A stretch of 64,000 nt of DNA. It comes from Chersky-840 sp963810195. GTDB taxonomy: Bacteria > Actinomycetota > Acidimicrobiia > Acidimicrobiales > UBA8190. Made by a program: the position numbers and the translations under genes. The notes under the pieces are model-generated. The model was not told where the DNA came from and made no database searches. It worked only from the letters and a program-made list of their open reading frames with translations. Shown here piece by piece: positions 1-8,489 of this stretch. Within the stretch, counting starts at the first letter, position 1. Each line of letters opens with the position of its first letter. The DNA lies in the NCBI GenBank assembly GCA_963810195.1, contig CAWEMO010000010.1, positions 26,795 to 90,794 on the forward strand, read 5' to 3'.

Positions 1-531
1 GACCCCGGCGGGCGCCTCCGCCCAGGCGTCGACGATGTCGAGGCCCGCGTCCCGGACGAGCGCGGGCAGGAGCGCCCCCACGTCGGGGTGCCGGGCGTCG
101 GGCATGGCCATGGGGAGGCCGCCGACCCGGCCGGCGGAGGTGATGGGCTCCTGGGCGACCACCCACCCCCCGGGCCGCACGGCCCGGCGCATGCGGCGGA
201 GCACGACGGCGGGATCGACGACGTGCATGAGCAGGAACCGGCAGAAGGCCAGATCGACCGCTTCGGGGAGCAGCAGGTCCTCCCCGGCCTGGGTGATGGC
301 GAGCACCTGGCTGAACGTCGCCGCCGCCGAGGCGACCTCGTCACGAGCGCGGGGGTCGCTGTCGACGGCGTAGACGCGCCCTTCGTGGCCCACGATCTCT
401 GCGAGCGCCACCGACACGTCCCCTCCTCCTGCGCCCACGTCGACGCATCGCCATCCCGGTGCGACCGCCAGACGCTCGAGCGCGGTGGCGAGAGGCCGCC
501 GATAGACGTCGTCGCGCAGGGCGTTCGGCAC
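1..531 (-). CDS. Class I SAM-dependent methyltransferase, 3' end cut by window edge
   Basis: Reading the minus strand from a GTG at 531 gives 177 codons with no stop before the window edge, so the C-terminus is missing. Residues 30-38 read VDVGAGGGD, the glycine-rich SAM-binding motif I of Rossmann-fold methyltransferases. An acidic pair in AVDSD (about 55-59) fits the end of strand 2 that binds the ribose, and a later RPGG turn is typical of the motif III region. The substrate cannot be told. It is divergent from the gene at 566, with only 34 bp between the starts. The start is the first reasonable GTG and is not firmly fixed. Family confident, function unknown. Confidence 0.75.
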   Translation of the reverse strand, partial: MPNALRDDVYRRPLATALERLAVAPGWRCVDVGAGGGDVSVALAEIVGHEGRVYAVDSDPRARDEVASAAATFSQVLAITQAGEDLLLPEAVDLAFCRFLLMHVVDPAVVLRRMRRAVRPGGWVVAQEPITSAGRVGGLPMAMPDARHPDVGALLPALVRDAGLDIVDAWAEAPAGV

Positions 532-565
532 GGGGCAAGACGCTACCGGCTGTAGCCTGCCGGGC

Positions 566-994
566 GTGAAGGTCACGATGCTGTTGTGCGACGCGGCGCA
601 GGTCGCCGACGGGAAGCTCTTCGTGCTGGGGGGAGGATGGTCCCTGACCGGGCCCGATCCGATGCCTTCGGGGATCGCGCTCAAGATCGACGTCGGATGG
701 CACGAAGCCGACCAGGTGCACCACTGGGAGCTTTATCTCGAGGACGCCGACGGCCGGCCCGTCATGGTGGACACCCCCGAAGGGACCCACCCGGTGGAGG
801 TACGGGGCGAGTTCAACGTCGTGCGCCCCACCACCGTTCCTCTCGGGACACCCATCGACGTGGCGTTGGCGGTCAACCTCGGGCCGCTGCCCCTCGAGCC
901 CGGCAACCGCTACGCCTGGCGGCTGTCCATCGACGGGGAGTCCGAGGCGGACTGGGCGCTGGGGTTCACGACGCGGCCCCGGGTGGCGTCATGA
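566..994 (+). CDS. Conserved actinobacterial hypothetical protein (DUF6941-like)
   Basis: A 142-residue protein with no signal peptide or membrane segment. It opens with MLLCDAAQVADGKL and a G-G-G-W turn, then alternates short hydrophobic strands (HHWELYLEDADG, FNVVRP, YAWRLSIDG), which suggests an all-beta sandwich. I recognise the pattern from a conserved family in actinobacteria (resembling DUF6941) but no biochemical role is known to me. The stop overlaps the start of the MaoC-like gene by 4 bp (ATGA), so the two are probably co-translated. A TAGCCT hexamer at 553-558 lies 7 nt before the GTG, which fits a leaderless transcript. Confidence 0.7.
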   Translation: MKVTMLLCDAAQVADGKLFVLGGGWSLTGPDPMPSGIALKIDVGWHEADQVHHWELYLEDADGRPVMVDTPEGTHPVEVRGEFNVVRPTTVPLGTPIDVALAVNLGPLPLEPGNRYAWRLSIDGESEADWALGFTTRPRVAS

Positions 995-1503
995 CCGTCT
1001 TCGACCGGCCCTTCGGCCGGTACTTCGAGGACTTCGAGCCGGGGGACGTCTACCGGCACTGGCCGGGCAAGACGATCACCGAAGCCGACGACCATCTCTT
1101 TTGCATGATCACCATGAACCATCACCCCCTGCACACCAACGCGTGGTTCGCGCAGAACGAGACGGTGCACGGCAAGAACGTCGTCGTCGGGAACCTCGTG
1201 TACTCGCTCGTGCTCGGGATGAGCGTTCCCGACGTGAGTGGTTCGTGCATCGCCAACCTTGAGGTGGAGTCCCTCGTCCACCGGTTCCCGACGTTCCACG
1301 GCGACACCATCTACGCCGAGACGCGCGTGCTCGACAAGGTGCCGTCCTCGTCGAAACCCGACCGCGGCATCGTCACGGTGGAGACGAAGGGCTTCAACCA
1401 ACGGGGCGAGGAGGTGTGCTTCTTCCGTCGCAAGATCATGGTGTGGAAGAAGGAGTCCGCCCCGGCGCGCCGCCGTCCCTACGGGGACGACGTCTGGGAT
1501 TGA
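991..1503 (+). CDS. MaoC-family (R)-enoyl-CoA hydratase / dehydratase
   Basis: A 170-residue single hot-dog domain protein of usual MaoC length. MaoC proteins hydrate trans-2-enoyl-CoA or mesaconyl-CoA-like thioesters in fatty or branched acid metabolism. The N-terminus FEDFEPGDVY and TITEADDHLF, followed by MNHHPLHTN, matches the hydratase motif in which an Asp and a His activate water; the late GFNQRGEEV and FRRKIMVWK strands are typical of the family. The start is fixed by the ATGA overlap with the upstream gene, and the stop overlaps a TTG start of the mutY reading frame. The exact acyl-CoA substrate is not inferable. Confidence 0.85.
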   Translation: MTVFDRPFGRYFEDFEPGDVYRHWPGKTITEADDHLFCMITMNHHPLHTNAWFAQNETVHGKNVVVGNLVYSLVLGMSVPDVSGSCIANLEVESLVHRFPTFHGDTIYAETRVLDKVPSSSKPDRGIVTVETKGFNQRGEEVCFFRRKIMVWKKESAPARRRPYGDDVWD

Positions 1504-2382
1504 CCGGCCCGCCCGCGGCACCGGCCCTGCGCCGGATCCGACGTGCTGTCCTCGGTGTCGGCCGCGGCGGGTTGCGCCCGTTCCCCTGGCGCGAGACGCG
1601 TGATCCGTGGGCGGTGCTCGTCAGCGAGGTGATGCTCCAACAGACCCAGGCGCAGCGTGTGGTTTCCGCCTACCTCGACTTCCTCGACCGGTTCCCCACG
1701 GCCTCGGCCTGCGCGCGAGCCGGCCTCGGGCCGGTGCTCGAGGCGTGGGCGGGGCTGGGGTACAACCGCCGCGCCCGCCATCTGCACCAGGCCGCGCTGG
1801 CCATCGTCGACCTCCACGGGGGGACGGTGCCGGCCGACCTACCCTCTCTGCGCGCGCTTCCCGGCGTGGGGGAGTACACGGCGCGCGCCGTCCTGGTCTT
1901 CGCCTTCGAGCGTGACGAGGCGGTCGTCGACGTCAACGTGGCGCGGGTGCTGCAACGGGCGGTGTCCGGCGCGCCGCTCGCTCCGCCGCGCCGCACAGAC
2001 CCTGGCGGACTCGCTGGTGCCGGCGGGCCGGGCCTGGGCGTGGAACCAGGCGCTCATGGAGCTCGGGGCCGCGACGTGCTCGTCCCGAGCGCCGGCGTGC
2101 GGCCGTTGCCCGCTGTCGCCGAGCTGCGCCTGGCGCAACTCCGCCCCGGGGGCGCCCGACCCGGCGGCGCGCGGCCCCCGCCAGAGCCGCTTCGAGGGTT
2201 CGGACCGTCAGGGTCGCGGACGCCTCGTCGACGCGCTGCGCTCGGGCCCGGTTCCCCCGGGACGCCTGCGCGTGGCCTGTGGCTGGCCCGAGGACCCCGA
2301 CCGGGCCCGGCGCGTCGCCGACGATCTCGTCGCCGAAGGCCTGGCGCGCCGCGGACCGGGGGACGTCCTCGTCCTTCCCTGA
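1500..2382 (+). pseudogene. mutY: A/G-specific adenine glycosylase MutY, interrupted by a +1 frameshift
   Basis: MutY removes adenine mispaired with 8-oxoguanine or G. From a TTG at 1500 (TTGA overlap with the MaoC stop) the first frame carries FPWRETRDPW, the catalytic-Glu motif EVMLQQTQ, the helix-hairpin-helix LPGVGEYTARA and the catalytic Asp in VVDVNVARVL. Around 1975-1995 the homology moves to the +1 frame, which continues with NQALMELGAATC and the 4Fe-4S pattern C-x6-C-x2-C-x5-C and ends at 2382. Removing one base near the shift gives a continuous short actinobacterial-type MutY of about 293 residues. All catalytic residues are present, so this may be a sequence error and not a dead gene. 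Confidence 0.8.
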
Positions 2383-2437
2383 CCCCGGGCGGCCGGGGCC
2401 GGCGCGCCGTCGGTCGACGCCGGCTCCCTCCCCGGTG

Positions 2438-3307
2438 TCACGCGCCGAGGAAGCGCATGACATGCCGGCGGACCACTTCGGGTTGCTCGAGGTGGAGGAA
2501 GTGCCCGGCATGCTCGACGACCGCGTGCTCCGACCCCTCGGACAACACCGAGCCGGGGTCGCCGATGGCGTCGACGCCCAGGGCCCCGTCGTCGGCGCCG
2601 TGCAGGTACAGGGTGGGCTGGGGAGGGGCGGACGCGGTGGCCGCCTGGGCCTCGTCGTACTCGGAGCTCCGGAAGGCGGGGTCGAACAGCGCCCGGTAGT
2701 AGCCGATGGCAGCCGCAAGGTTGGCGGGGTCGCCGATGGACGCCTTCACCCGGGCGAGGTCCCAGGTGGCGTCGTAGCCCGGTGACCAGTCGGCCCAGAG
2801 GCGGTCGAGGAACTCGAGCCCGTCCGCGCTCACCGCCATCTCGGCGAGGGGCGTCTGGAAGAGAAAGACGTAGAAGCTCCGCTTCAGCTGCGCGTAGGTG
2901 AAGAACGACCCCGCCGAGGCGGCCAGGGGCGGGACCGCCATGGTGACGACGCGCCTCCAGCGCTCGGGGTGCAGCGAGGCCGCCCCGTAGCTGGCGAACG
3001 CACCCCAGTCGTGGCCCACCAGCACGGCGCGCCCGTCCCCGTCGAGGGCCTCGTGCAGACCCGATGCGTCCACCGCCAGGGCCCCCACCTGGTACACGCC
3101 GTCGGAAGGGATCCAGGTGGGCGCGTAGCCCCGCATCCAGGGGGCCGCCGCGTGGTACCCGGCTTCGGCCAGGGCCGGCATGAGATGTCGCCAGGTGTGG
3201 GCGCTGTCGGGGAATCCGTGCAGGCACAGCGCCAGAGGGCCCTCGGTCGGCCCGGTCTCAAGGTACGAGAACTCGATGCCGTTGACAGTTACTGCCCGCT
3301 GTTGCAT
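2438..3307 (-). CDS. Alpha/beta hydrolase, epoxide hydrolase / haloalkane dehalogenase-like
   Basis: 289 residues from ATG at 3307; the frame is open further upstream but that would run through the divergent gene. Motifs in order: oxyanion region HGFPDSAHTW, nucleophile elbow GHDWGAFAS with Asp where lipases have Ser, a lid rich in aromatic residues, acid loop HGADDGAL and the catalytic His in HAGHFLHLEQP. An Asp nucleophile followed by Trp is characteristic of epoxide hydrolases and haloalkane dehalogenases, enzymes that form a covalent ester with the substrate carbon. Which of the two cannot be settled from sequence. Its start faces the MBL gene across about 70 bp. Confidence 0.8.
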   Translation of the reverse strand: MQQRAVTVNGIEFSYLETGPTEGPLALCLHGFPDSAHTWRHLMPALAEAGYHAAAPWMRGYAPTWIPSDGVYQVGALAVDASGLHEALDGDGRAVLVGHDWGAFASYGAASLHPERWRRVVTMAVPPLAASAGSFFTYAQLKRSFYVFLFQTPLAEMAVSADGLEFLDRLWADWSPGYDATWDLARVKASIGDPANLAAAIGYYRALFDPAFRSSEYDEAQAATASAPPQPTLYLHGADDGALGVDAIGDPGSVLSEGSEHAVVEHAGHFLHLEQPEVVRRHVMRFLGA

Positions 3308-3380
3308 GGGCGCAGAGTAGTGTCGCCACGACAGGGCCATCCTCGGTCCCAGCCGGGCCACATGGGGGCGCGGTGCACTG

Positions 3381-4265
3381 GTGCTGTCGGACGGATCGGG
3401 AGGGGGTCGTCCGCTGCGAGTCACATTCTTCGGCGTGAGGGGTTCGTGCCCGTGTGCGGGCGAGCAGTACCTTCGCTACGGCGGCAACACGGCCTGCGTG
3501 GCCGTCGAGATCGGCGACGAGCCTCCGATCGTCCTCGACCTCGGTACCGGTCTGCGCCCGCTCGGGCACGATCTCGAAGAGCGCTACGGGCTCGGCACTC
3601 CCGTCGAGGTCACCGCCTTCCTCACCCACCTGCACTGGGACCACATCATCGGCCTTCCGTTCTGTACCCCGATGCTGCGCGAAGGCGGCCGGATGGAGGT
3701 GTTCGGCCCCCCGCAGGACGGCGGTTCCCTGCACGACATCATCGATCGGGTGGTGAAGCCCCCGTTCTTCCCCGTACAGGTGAAGGAGCTCCAGGGGACG
3801 ATCGAGTTCAACGAGGTGACCGATGACGTGCTCGCCGTGGGCTCGGCCAAGGTCCTCGTCCGACAGGTCCCCCACGTCGGCACCACGCTCGGGTTCCGGA
3901 TCGAGGACGGGGATTCCGCACTGGCGTTCGTGAGCGATCACCAGGCTCCCGACGACCGGGCCCATGTCGACGACGCGGTCCTCGAGTTGTGCGACCACGC
4001 CGACCTCGTCATCCACGACGCGCAGTACACCGAGGAGGAGTACCGGGCCAAGGCCACGTGGGGACACTCCACGATCGGCTACGCGGCGCACGTCGCTGCC
4101 ACGGCCGGGGCCCGCCGGTTGGCGCTGTTCCACCACGACCCCCGGCACACCGACGACGACCTCGATCGGCTGCTGGCCCAGGCCCAGGCGACCGACGACG
4201 CCGGCCGTCTCGACGGCGTGATCGCCGCCAGGGAAGGATTGGCGGTCGACCTCGGCCGCCCCTGA
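3381..4265 (+). CDS. Metallo-beta-lactamase fold hydrolase
   Basis: 294 residues from GTG at 3381. The metal motif THLHWDHIIG (H-x-H-x-D-H) sits near residue 83, after an N-terminal GVRGSCPC and LDLGTGLRPLG typical of the cyclic-phosphodiesterase/PhnP-like branch of the fold (Lactamase_B_2). Further metal ligands are probably PHVGT, the Asp in FVSDHQ and the late His in LFHHDP. It lacks an RNase J or glyoxalase II arrangement. The likely role is a phosphodiesterase acting on a small nucleotide or a related ester; the substrate is unknown. A flavin reductase follows about 60 bp downstream. Confidence 0.8.
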   Translation: MLSDGSGGGRPLRVTFFGVRGSCPCAGEQYLRYGGNTACVAVEIGDEPPIVLDLGTGLRPLGHDLEERYGLGTPVEVTAFLTHLHWDHIIGLPFCTPMLREGGRMEVFGPPQDGGSLHDIIDRVVKPPFFPVQVKELQGTIEFNEVTDDVLAVGSAKVLVRQVPHVGTTLGFRIEDGDSALAFVSDHQAPDDRAHVDDAVLELCDHADLVIHDAQYTEEEYRAKATWGHSTIGYAAHVAATAGARRLALFHHDPRHTDDDLDRLLAQAQATDDAGRLDGVIAAREGLAVDLGRP

Positions 4266-4324
4266 GGACCCGGGGGCACCGGACGCGCCGGGGACGACCA
4301 GGCCTGAGGACGACGAGGGACGTG

Positions 4325-4870
4325 ATGGGCGACACCATGGACGGTGGGAGCGGGGCTGTCGAAGCCGAGGACGACGACCTGCGGGCGGCGGGGGCGGCGA
4401 CGTTCGACTCGGGACGGTTCCGTGAGGTGCTCGGCCATTTCGCCACCGGCGTGACCGTCGTCACCGCCATGGAGGACGGCGAGCCCGTCGGCTTCACGTG
4501 CCAGGCGTTCACGTCGTTGTCGCTCGACCCCCCGATGGTGGCGCTGGCTCCGGGGAAGAGCTCCACGAGCTGGCCCCGCATCGCCGCCGCCGGGGCGTTC
4601 TGCGTCAACATCCTCGCCGAGGACCAGGAGGCGCTGAGCCGGGACTTCGCCGTATCGGGCGGCGACAAGTTCACGGGGGTGGGCTGGCGCCCCGCCACCA
4701 ACGGCGCTCCGGTGCTCGACGGCGCGCTGGCCTGGGTGGAGTGCGATCTCGAGCTGGCCCACGAAGCCGGCGACCACGAGCTCGTCCTGGGCAGCGTGCA
4801 GAACATGGGGGTGCGCCGGGGGCGGCCCCTCATCTACTACCGGGGCGGCTTCGGCCGTTTCGAGCCGTAG
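4325..4870 (+). CDS. Flavin reductase-like FMN-binding protein
   Basis: 181 residues. After an acidic N-terminus it has FREVLGHFATGVTVVTA and GFTCQAFTSLSLDPPMV, the hallmark FMN-binding segments of the HpaC/NtaB flavin reductase family, then FCVNIL and a C-terminal YYRGGFGRF strand. Such proteins reduce FMN with NAD(P)H to feed two-component monooxygenases, or act as split-barrel flavoenzymes themselves. An LLM-class enzyme about 1.1 kb downstream on the same strand could be a partner, but this is only proximity. ATG at 4325 is chosen; an in-frame GTG lies directly before it. Confidence 0.82.
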   Translation: MGDTMDGGSGAVEAEDDDLRAAGAATFDSGRFREVLGHFATGVTVVTAMEDGEPVGFTCQAFTSLSLDPPMVALAPGKSSTSWPRIAAAGAFCVNILAEDQEALSRDFAVSGGDKFTGVGWRPATNGAPVLDGALAWVECDLELAHEAGDHELVLGSVQNMGVRRGRPLIYYRGGFGRFEP

Positions 4871-4933
4871 GTCCCGCCTCGACCCCTGGCCTCTCACCTC
4901 GATCCCGTCGAAGCAGGCGATTAGCCTCACCCA

Positions 4934-5485
4934 ATGCCCAGGATCACTCCCTCAGACGCCATCGACGACGTTGTCGTCGTCGAGCCCGACGTCCACGGCG
5001 ACGAGCGCGGCCGCTTCGTCGAGACCTATCGCCGATCGTGGTTCCCGCTCGGGCGCGAGATGGTGCAGGGGAACCGGTCCGAGAAGGACGCCGGCGCCGT
5101 CGTCGGCCTCCACTACCACCTCCACCAGGCGGACTACTGGTACGTGTTGCGCGGCACGGCCCGGGTGGTGCTCCACGACCTGCGGGTCGGCTCGCCGACC
5201 GAGAGGGTCACGTTGGCGCTCGACCTGCACGGCGAGCGCGACAGCGGTGTGTTCATCCCACCGGGGGTCGCCCACGGGTTCGCGTCGCTCACCGACGTCC
5301 TTTTGTGGTACCTGGTCGACAATTACTACAACCCCCAGGACGAGCTCGGTGTGGCCTGGGACGACCCCGACGTGGGCGCCGACTGGGGACTCGACACGCC
5401 CGTGCTTTCGGCGCGTGACCAGTCCAATCCCCGCCGCGCCGAGATCGACCCCGCGCTGCTGCCCCGGTTCGGTCTTCGCACGTAG
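4934..5485 (+). CDS. dTDP-4-dehydrorhamnose 3,5-epimerase family protein (RmlC-like cupin)
   Basis: 183 residues, the usual length of RmlC. It contains GRFVETYRRSWF, the active-site region QGNRSEKDAGAVVGLHYHLH (with the catalytic-type His in GLHYH), YVLRGTARVVLHDLR and FIPPGVAHGF, then DNYYNPQDELGVAWDDP. These define nucleoside-diphosphate 4-keto-6-deoxyhexose 3,5-epimerases, which isomerise sugars for cell-surface glycans. No rmlA, rmlB or rmlD is adjacent, so its pathway partners are elsewhere. A TAGCCT hexamer at 4922-4927 lies 6 nt before the ATG, which fits leaderless transcription. Confidence 0.85.
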   Translation: MPRITPSDAIDDVVVVEPDVHGDERGRFVETYRRSWFPLGREMVQGNRSEKDAGAVVGLHYHLHQADYWYVLRGTARVVLHDLRVGSPTERVTLALDLHGERDSGVFIPPGVAHGFASLTDVLLWYLVDNYYNPQDELGVAWDDPDVGADWGLDTPVLSARDQSNPRRAEIDPALLPRFGLRT

Positions 5486-5590
5486 GCCGGAGGCGGTGCG
5501 CGCTCGGCGTCGAGCGCGGCTCCTTTGACCGCTCACCTCCGAGGTGCAGACCGGCTGGACTCGGGGGCCGTGAACCGGCACGCTGGCAGC

Positions 5591-6007
5591 GTGGACGAAT
5601 CGCAGCAGTGGGTCGAGTTCGGACGCTGGCTCGCCGAACAGCGCGAGCAACGCGGCCTGCGGCGACGCGACGCCGCCCGACGGGCCAAGGTCTCCGAGGC
5701 CTTGTGGCGGGACCTCGAGACCGGCCGGAAAGAGGCCATCGGTGCGATCCGCCTGCTGCCCAACCCGAGCGCAGACGTCCTCGAGCGGGTGGCGGCGGCA
5801 TTGGAGCTCCCGATGGAGGACGTCCTGGCCCGGATCGGCCGGCCCGCTCGCCAGCCGCGGCCCTCGGCCGGTTCCGTGGGGGGCGCGTCCCGGGTCGAAG
5901 ATGACGGGTCGCTGCTCGCCGTGAAGCTGCGCCGGCTGTCCGATCGCGACCGGATCGTCGTCGAGCGCCTGGTCGACGCCATGCTCGAGCACGAGCACCG
6001 CGCCTAG
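5591..6007 (+). CDS. XRE-family helix-turn-helix regulator
   Basis: About 138 residues if started at the GTG at 5591; in-frame GTG 5570 and TTG 5525 are alternatives and no good ribosome site decides. An HTH fills residues about 8-75: LAEQREQRGLRRRDAARRAKVSEALWRDLETG followed by a recognition-helix-like LPNPSADVLERVAAALELPMEDVLARIG. The C-terminus (KLRRLSDRDRIVVERLVDAMLEHE) is a helical dimerisation-type tail common in actinobacterial XRE proteins. The target is unknown; it lies 12 bp upstream of an LLM oxidoreductase gene and may be co-transcribed with it. Confidence 0.72.
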   Translation: MDESQQWVEFGRWLAEQREQRGLRRRDAARRAKVSEALWRDLETGRKEAIGAIRLLPNPSADVLERVAAALELPMEDVLARIGRPARQPRPSAGSVGGASRVEDDGSLLAVKLRRLSDRDRIVVERLVDAMLEHEHRA

Positions 6008-6019
6008 GCGCTCCCGCCC

Positions 6020-7270
6020 ATGCGGTTCGGCATCTTCTACGAATTCCAGCTGCCCCGCCCCTGGGGCGAGGACGACGAGCACCGCCTCCTCAAGGAGGCC
6101 CTCGAGCAGGTCGAGCTGGCCGACCGCCTGGGCTTCGACTATGTCTGGGAGGTCGAGCACCATTTCCTCGAGGAGTACTCGCACTCCTCGGCCCCCGAGG
6201 TGTTCCTGGCGGCGGCCAGCCAGCGAACACGCCGGATCCGGCTGGGGCACGGCATCGTCCAATTGCCGGTGGGCTTCAACCATCCCGCCAGGGTGGCCGA
6301 GCGGATCGCCACCCTCGACCTCGTCTCCGACGGCCGGGTCGACCTCGGCACCGGTGAGTCGAGCTCCGAGGCCGAGCTCGGCGGGTACGGCGTGCAACGG
6401 GCGACCAAGCGCGAGCAGTGGCGCGAGGCCCTCGACGTCGTGACACGACTCATGGTCGAAGAGCCCTTCGCCGGTCACGTTGGCCGGTTCGTCGAATTGC
6501 CTCCCAGGAACCTGGTGCCCAAGCCCCTGCAGCGACCGCATCCTCCGCTGTGGGTGGCGTGCAGCCGTCGCGACACCATCCATCTCGCCGCCACGTTGGG
6601 GATCGGAGCCCTCACCTTTTCGTTCATCGAGGCGGACGAGGCCAGGGCGTGGGTGGAGGACTACTACGCCACGATCGCTTCGGCCGACTGCGTTCCCGCC
6701 GGCTTCGCGGTCAACGCCAACCTGGCGTGCGTCCTCCCCCTGATGTGCCACGCCGACGAGTCCGTCGCCATCGAGCGCGGGCTCGACGGCAGCCATTTCT
6801 TCGGGTACTCGCTCGGGCACTACTACGTGTTCGGGATGCACAAGCCCGGTGTCACCGACGTGTGGCAGGAGTTCCAGGAGAACCGCGACCGCTTCGGATT
6901 CAGCCGCGCCGTCGCCGCCCAGACCGGCCAGCAGCTGGGCGCGCAGCTCATGGAACACGGCCTCGGGTCGTTGCGGGGCGCGGTGGGGACCCCGTCGCAG
7001 ATCACGGCGCTCGTGCGTGAGTACGAGGCGGCCGGCGTCGACCAGTTGATCTTCGTCAGCCAGGCGGGCCGGAACCGCCACGAGCACATCTGCGAGTCCC
7101 TGGAGCTCTTCGCCCGCGAGGTCATGCCCGAGTTCCGCACCCGGGCCGACGACATCGAAAAGGTGAAGGCCGAACGACTGGCCCCCGCCGTCGCCGCCGC
7201 GCTGGCCCGGCGCGATCCGCCCCGACGCGCGCCGGTGGACTACGCCTTTCCCGCCATGCCCCAGTTCTGA
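6020..7270 (+). CDS. LLM-class flavin-dependent oxidoreductase
   Basis: 416 residues. It is a bacterial-luciferase-like TIM barrel using FMNH2 or F420: MRFGIFYEFQLPRPW, EQVELADRLGFDYVWEVEHHF, SQRTRRIRLGHGIVQLP, HPARVAERIATLDLVSDGRVDLGTG and the late GTPSQITALVREYEAAGVDQLIF are family hallmarks in the correct order. The length is at the long end because of a 50-residue Ala/Arg-rich C-terminal tail. Substrate unknown. The regulator gene just upstream may control it, and a flavin reductase lies 1.1 kb upstream. Confidence 0.88.
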   Translation: MRFGIFYEFQLPRPWGEDDEHRLLKEALEQVELADRLGFDYVWEVEHHFLEEYSHSSAPEVFLAAASQRTRRIRLGHGIVQLPVGFNHPARVAERIATLDLVSDGRVDLGTGESSSEAELGGYGVQRATKREQWREALDVVTRLMVEEPFAGHVGRFVELPPRNLVPKPLQRPHPPLWVACSRRDTIHLAATLGIGALTFSFIEADEARAWVEDYYATIASADCVPAGFAVNANLACVLPLMCHADESVAIERGLDGSHFFGYSLGHYYVFGMHKPGVTDVWQEFQENRDRFGFSRAVAAQTGQQLGAQLMEHGLGSLRGAVGTPSQITALVREYEAAGVDQLIFVSQAGRNRHEHICESLELFAREVMPEFRTRADDIEKVKAERLAPAVAAALARRDPPRRAPVDYAFPAMPQF

Positions 7271-7392
7271 CCCTTCGGGCAGGCGGATCCGGGCTTGTGG
7301 ACGACCTCTCGTGGGGAGGTCGTCACGTAGGGCGGTGCCGCCGGAGAAGGCGCCGACACCCGAGGTACCCAAGCGCCGCCCGGGCCGATTGA

Positions 7393-8472
7393 ATGGTACC
7401 GATGGAGGCAGCCGTGGTTCTCGGCGTGTTGGCCCTCGCCGCGGCGATCGTGGCCGGGGTGACGTGGCACCGCGGAGCCGACGAACGCCAGTCGGTGCAA
7501 CATCACCAACACACCCTGGAGACGCTTCGCCACGTGGCCGATCGCCGGCAACAGTCGCCGTGGCCGGTGCCGCGGCGTCGCAACGGTGCATCCAACGGCG
7601 CCCCGACACCGAGGACGGCGTCTGCGGCGGGGCGTCCCACCGGCTCCGAGCATGCCGGCGCCCCCCGGTCGTCCGACAACGGGGCGGCGCGCGCCAAGCG
7701 AGAAGCGTCGCCCCGGCGTGGCGCGGTGTTGGCCCGGTGGCCCCGTGAGTCGACGACCGCTCCTTCCTCGGCTCCGGCCTCGGCCAAGGCCCCGGTCAGG
7801 GAACCGGTGAAGAAGGAACCGGTGAAGAAGCCCTCGGCGAAGAGCGCGGGCGCTCGGCGTGAGACGGTGGTGTTCGAAGACGGCGCCCTCGACGCGCAGG
7901 AGTGGGCCGAGCCGCTCCCGGCCCCCCGTCGCCCGGTGGGACGGCTCCCGGGAGCCGTCGAGCAGTCCCGACGCGACGGACACGCCCGTGTGCGCCGCAC
8001 CAGGATCGTGGCGGGGACGGCGGTGGTGGTCGTCGTCGGTGTCGCAGTGGGGAGCGTGCTCGCGTTCGGGCCGTCCCCGTCGCACCCGACCTCGCACACC
8101 GCGACACGCCCGTCTCGCCCCGTCATCGGAGCCGGACACGGTGTACCGACCACCGCCGCTCCCTCGAACCTCCTCACGCCGTCGGCCCCCACCGCATACA
8201 GCGCCACCTACGTCGCGCCGTCCTCGTCGTACACCGTGGCCATCGATGTCTCGGCCGTGTGCTGGGTGATGGCGACCCAGGCCTCGACGGGCAAGGTCGT
8301 GTGGACGGGCACCATCGCGGCGGGCGCCTCGCACTCGATGTCGGTCTCGGGCAGTCTCGTCGTACGCCTCGGCGCCCCGAGCGACGCCGCGGTGACGATG
8401 GACGGCCGACCGGTGCAGCTGCCCACGGGCTTCCGGGCCCCGTTCGACCTGACCTTCCAGGCCACGGCGTAG
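7393..8472 (+). CDS. Membrane protein with low-complexity linker and RodZ C-terminal-like (DUF4115) domain
   Basis: 359 residues; ATG at 7393 or at 7402. There is a hydrophobic segment at residues about 5-22, a long Ala/Pro/Arg/Ser-rich cytoplasmic stretch with an EPVKKEPVKK repeat, a second membrane segment at about 203-224 (IVAGTAVVVVVGVAVGSVLA), then an extracytoplasmic domain. The final 80 residues (YTVAIDVSAVCWVMA, GKVVWTGTIAAG, LVVRLGAPSDAAVTMDGRPV) follow the beta pattern of the DUF4115 domain at the end of RodZ, a cytoskeleton-linked shape protein. No RodZ helix-turn-helix is visible, so this is a relative at most. Confidence 0.6.
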   Translation: MVPMEAAVVLGVLALAAAIVAGVTWHRGADERQSVQHHQHTLETLRHVADRRQQSPWPVPRRRNGASNGAPTPRTASAAGRPTGSEHAGAPRSSDNGAARAKREASPRRGAVLARWPRESTTAPSSAPASAKAPVREPVKKEPVKKPSAKSAGARRETVVFEDGALDAQEWAEPLPAPRRPVGRLPGAVEQSRRDGHARVRRTRIVAGTAVVVVVGVAVGSVLAFGPSPSHPTSHTATRPSRPVIGAGHGVPTTAAPSNLLTPSAPTAYSATYVAPSSSYTVAIDVSAVCWVMATQASTGKVVWTGTIAAGASHSMSVSGSLVVRLGAPSDAAVTMDGRPVQLPTGFRAPFDLTFQATA

Positions 8473-8489
8473 GGCTCGGGCCCCGGGAG

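Noticed and set aside
4952..7609. 885-codon open frame on the minus strand
   Set aside because: It runs antisense over the RmlC-like, XRE and LLM genes. Its composition (His, Arg, Gly, Val-rich) is the usual reflection of high-GC codon bias.
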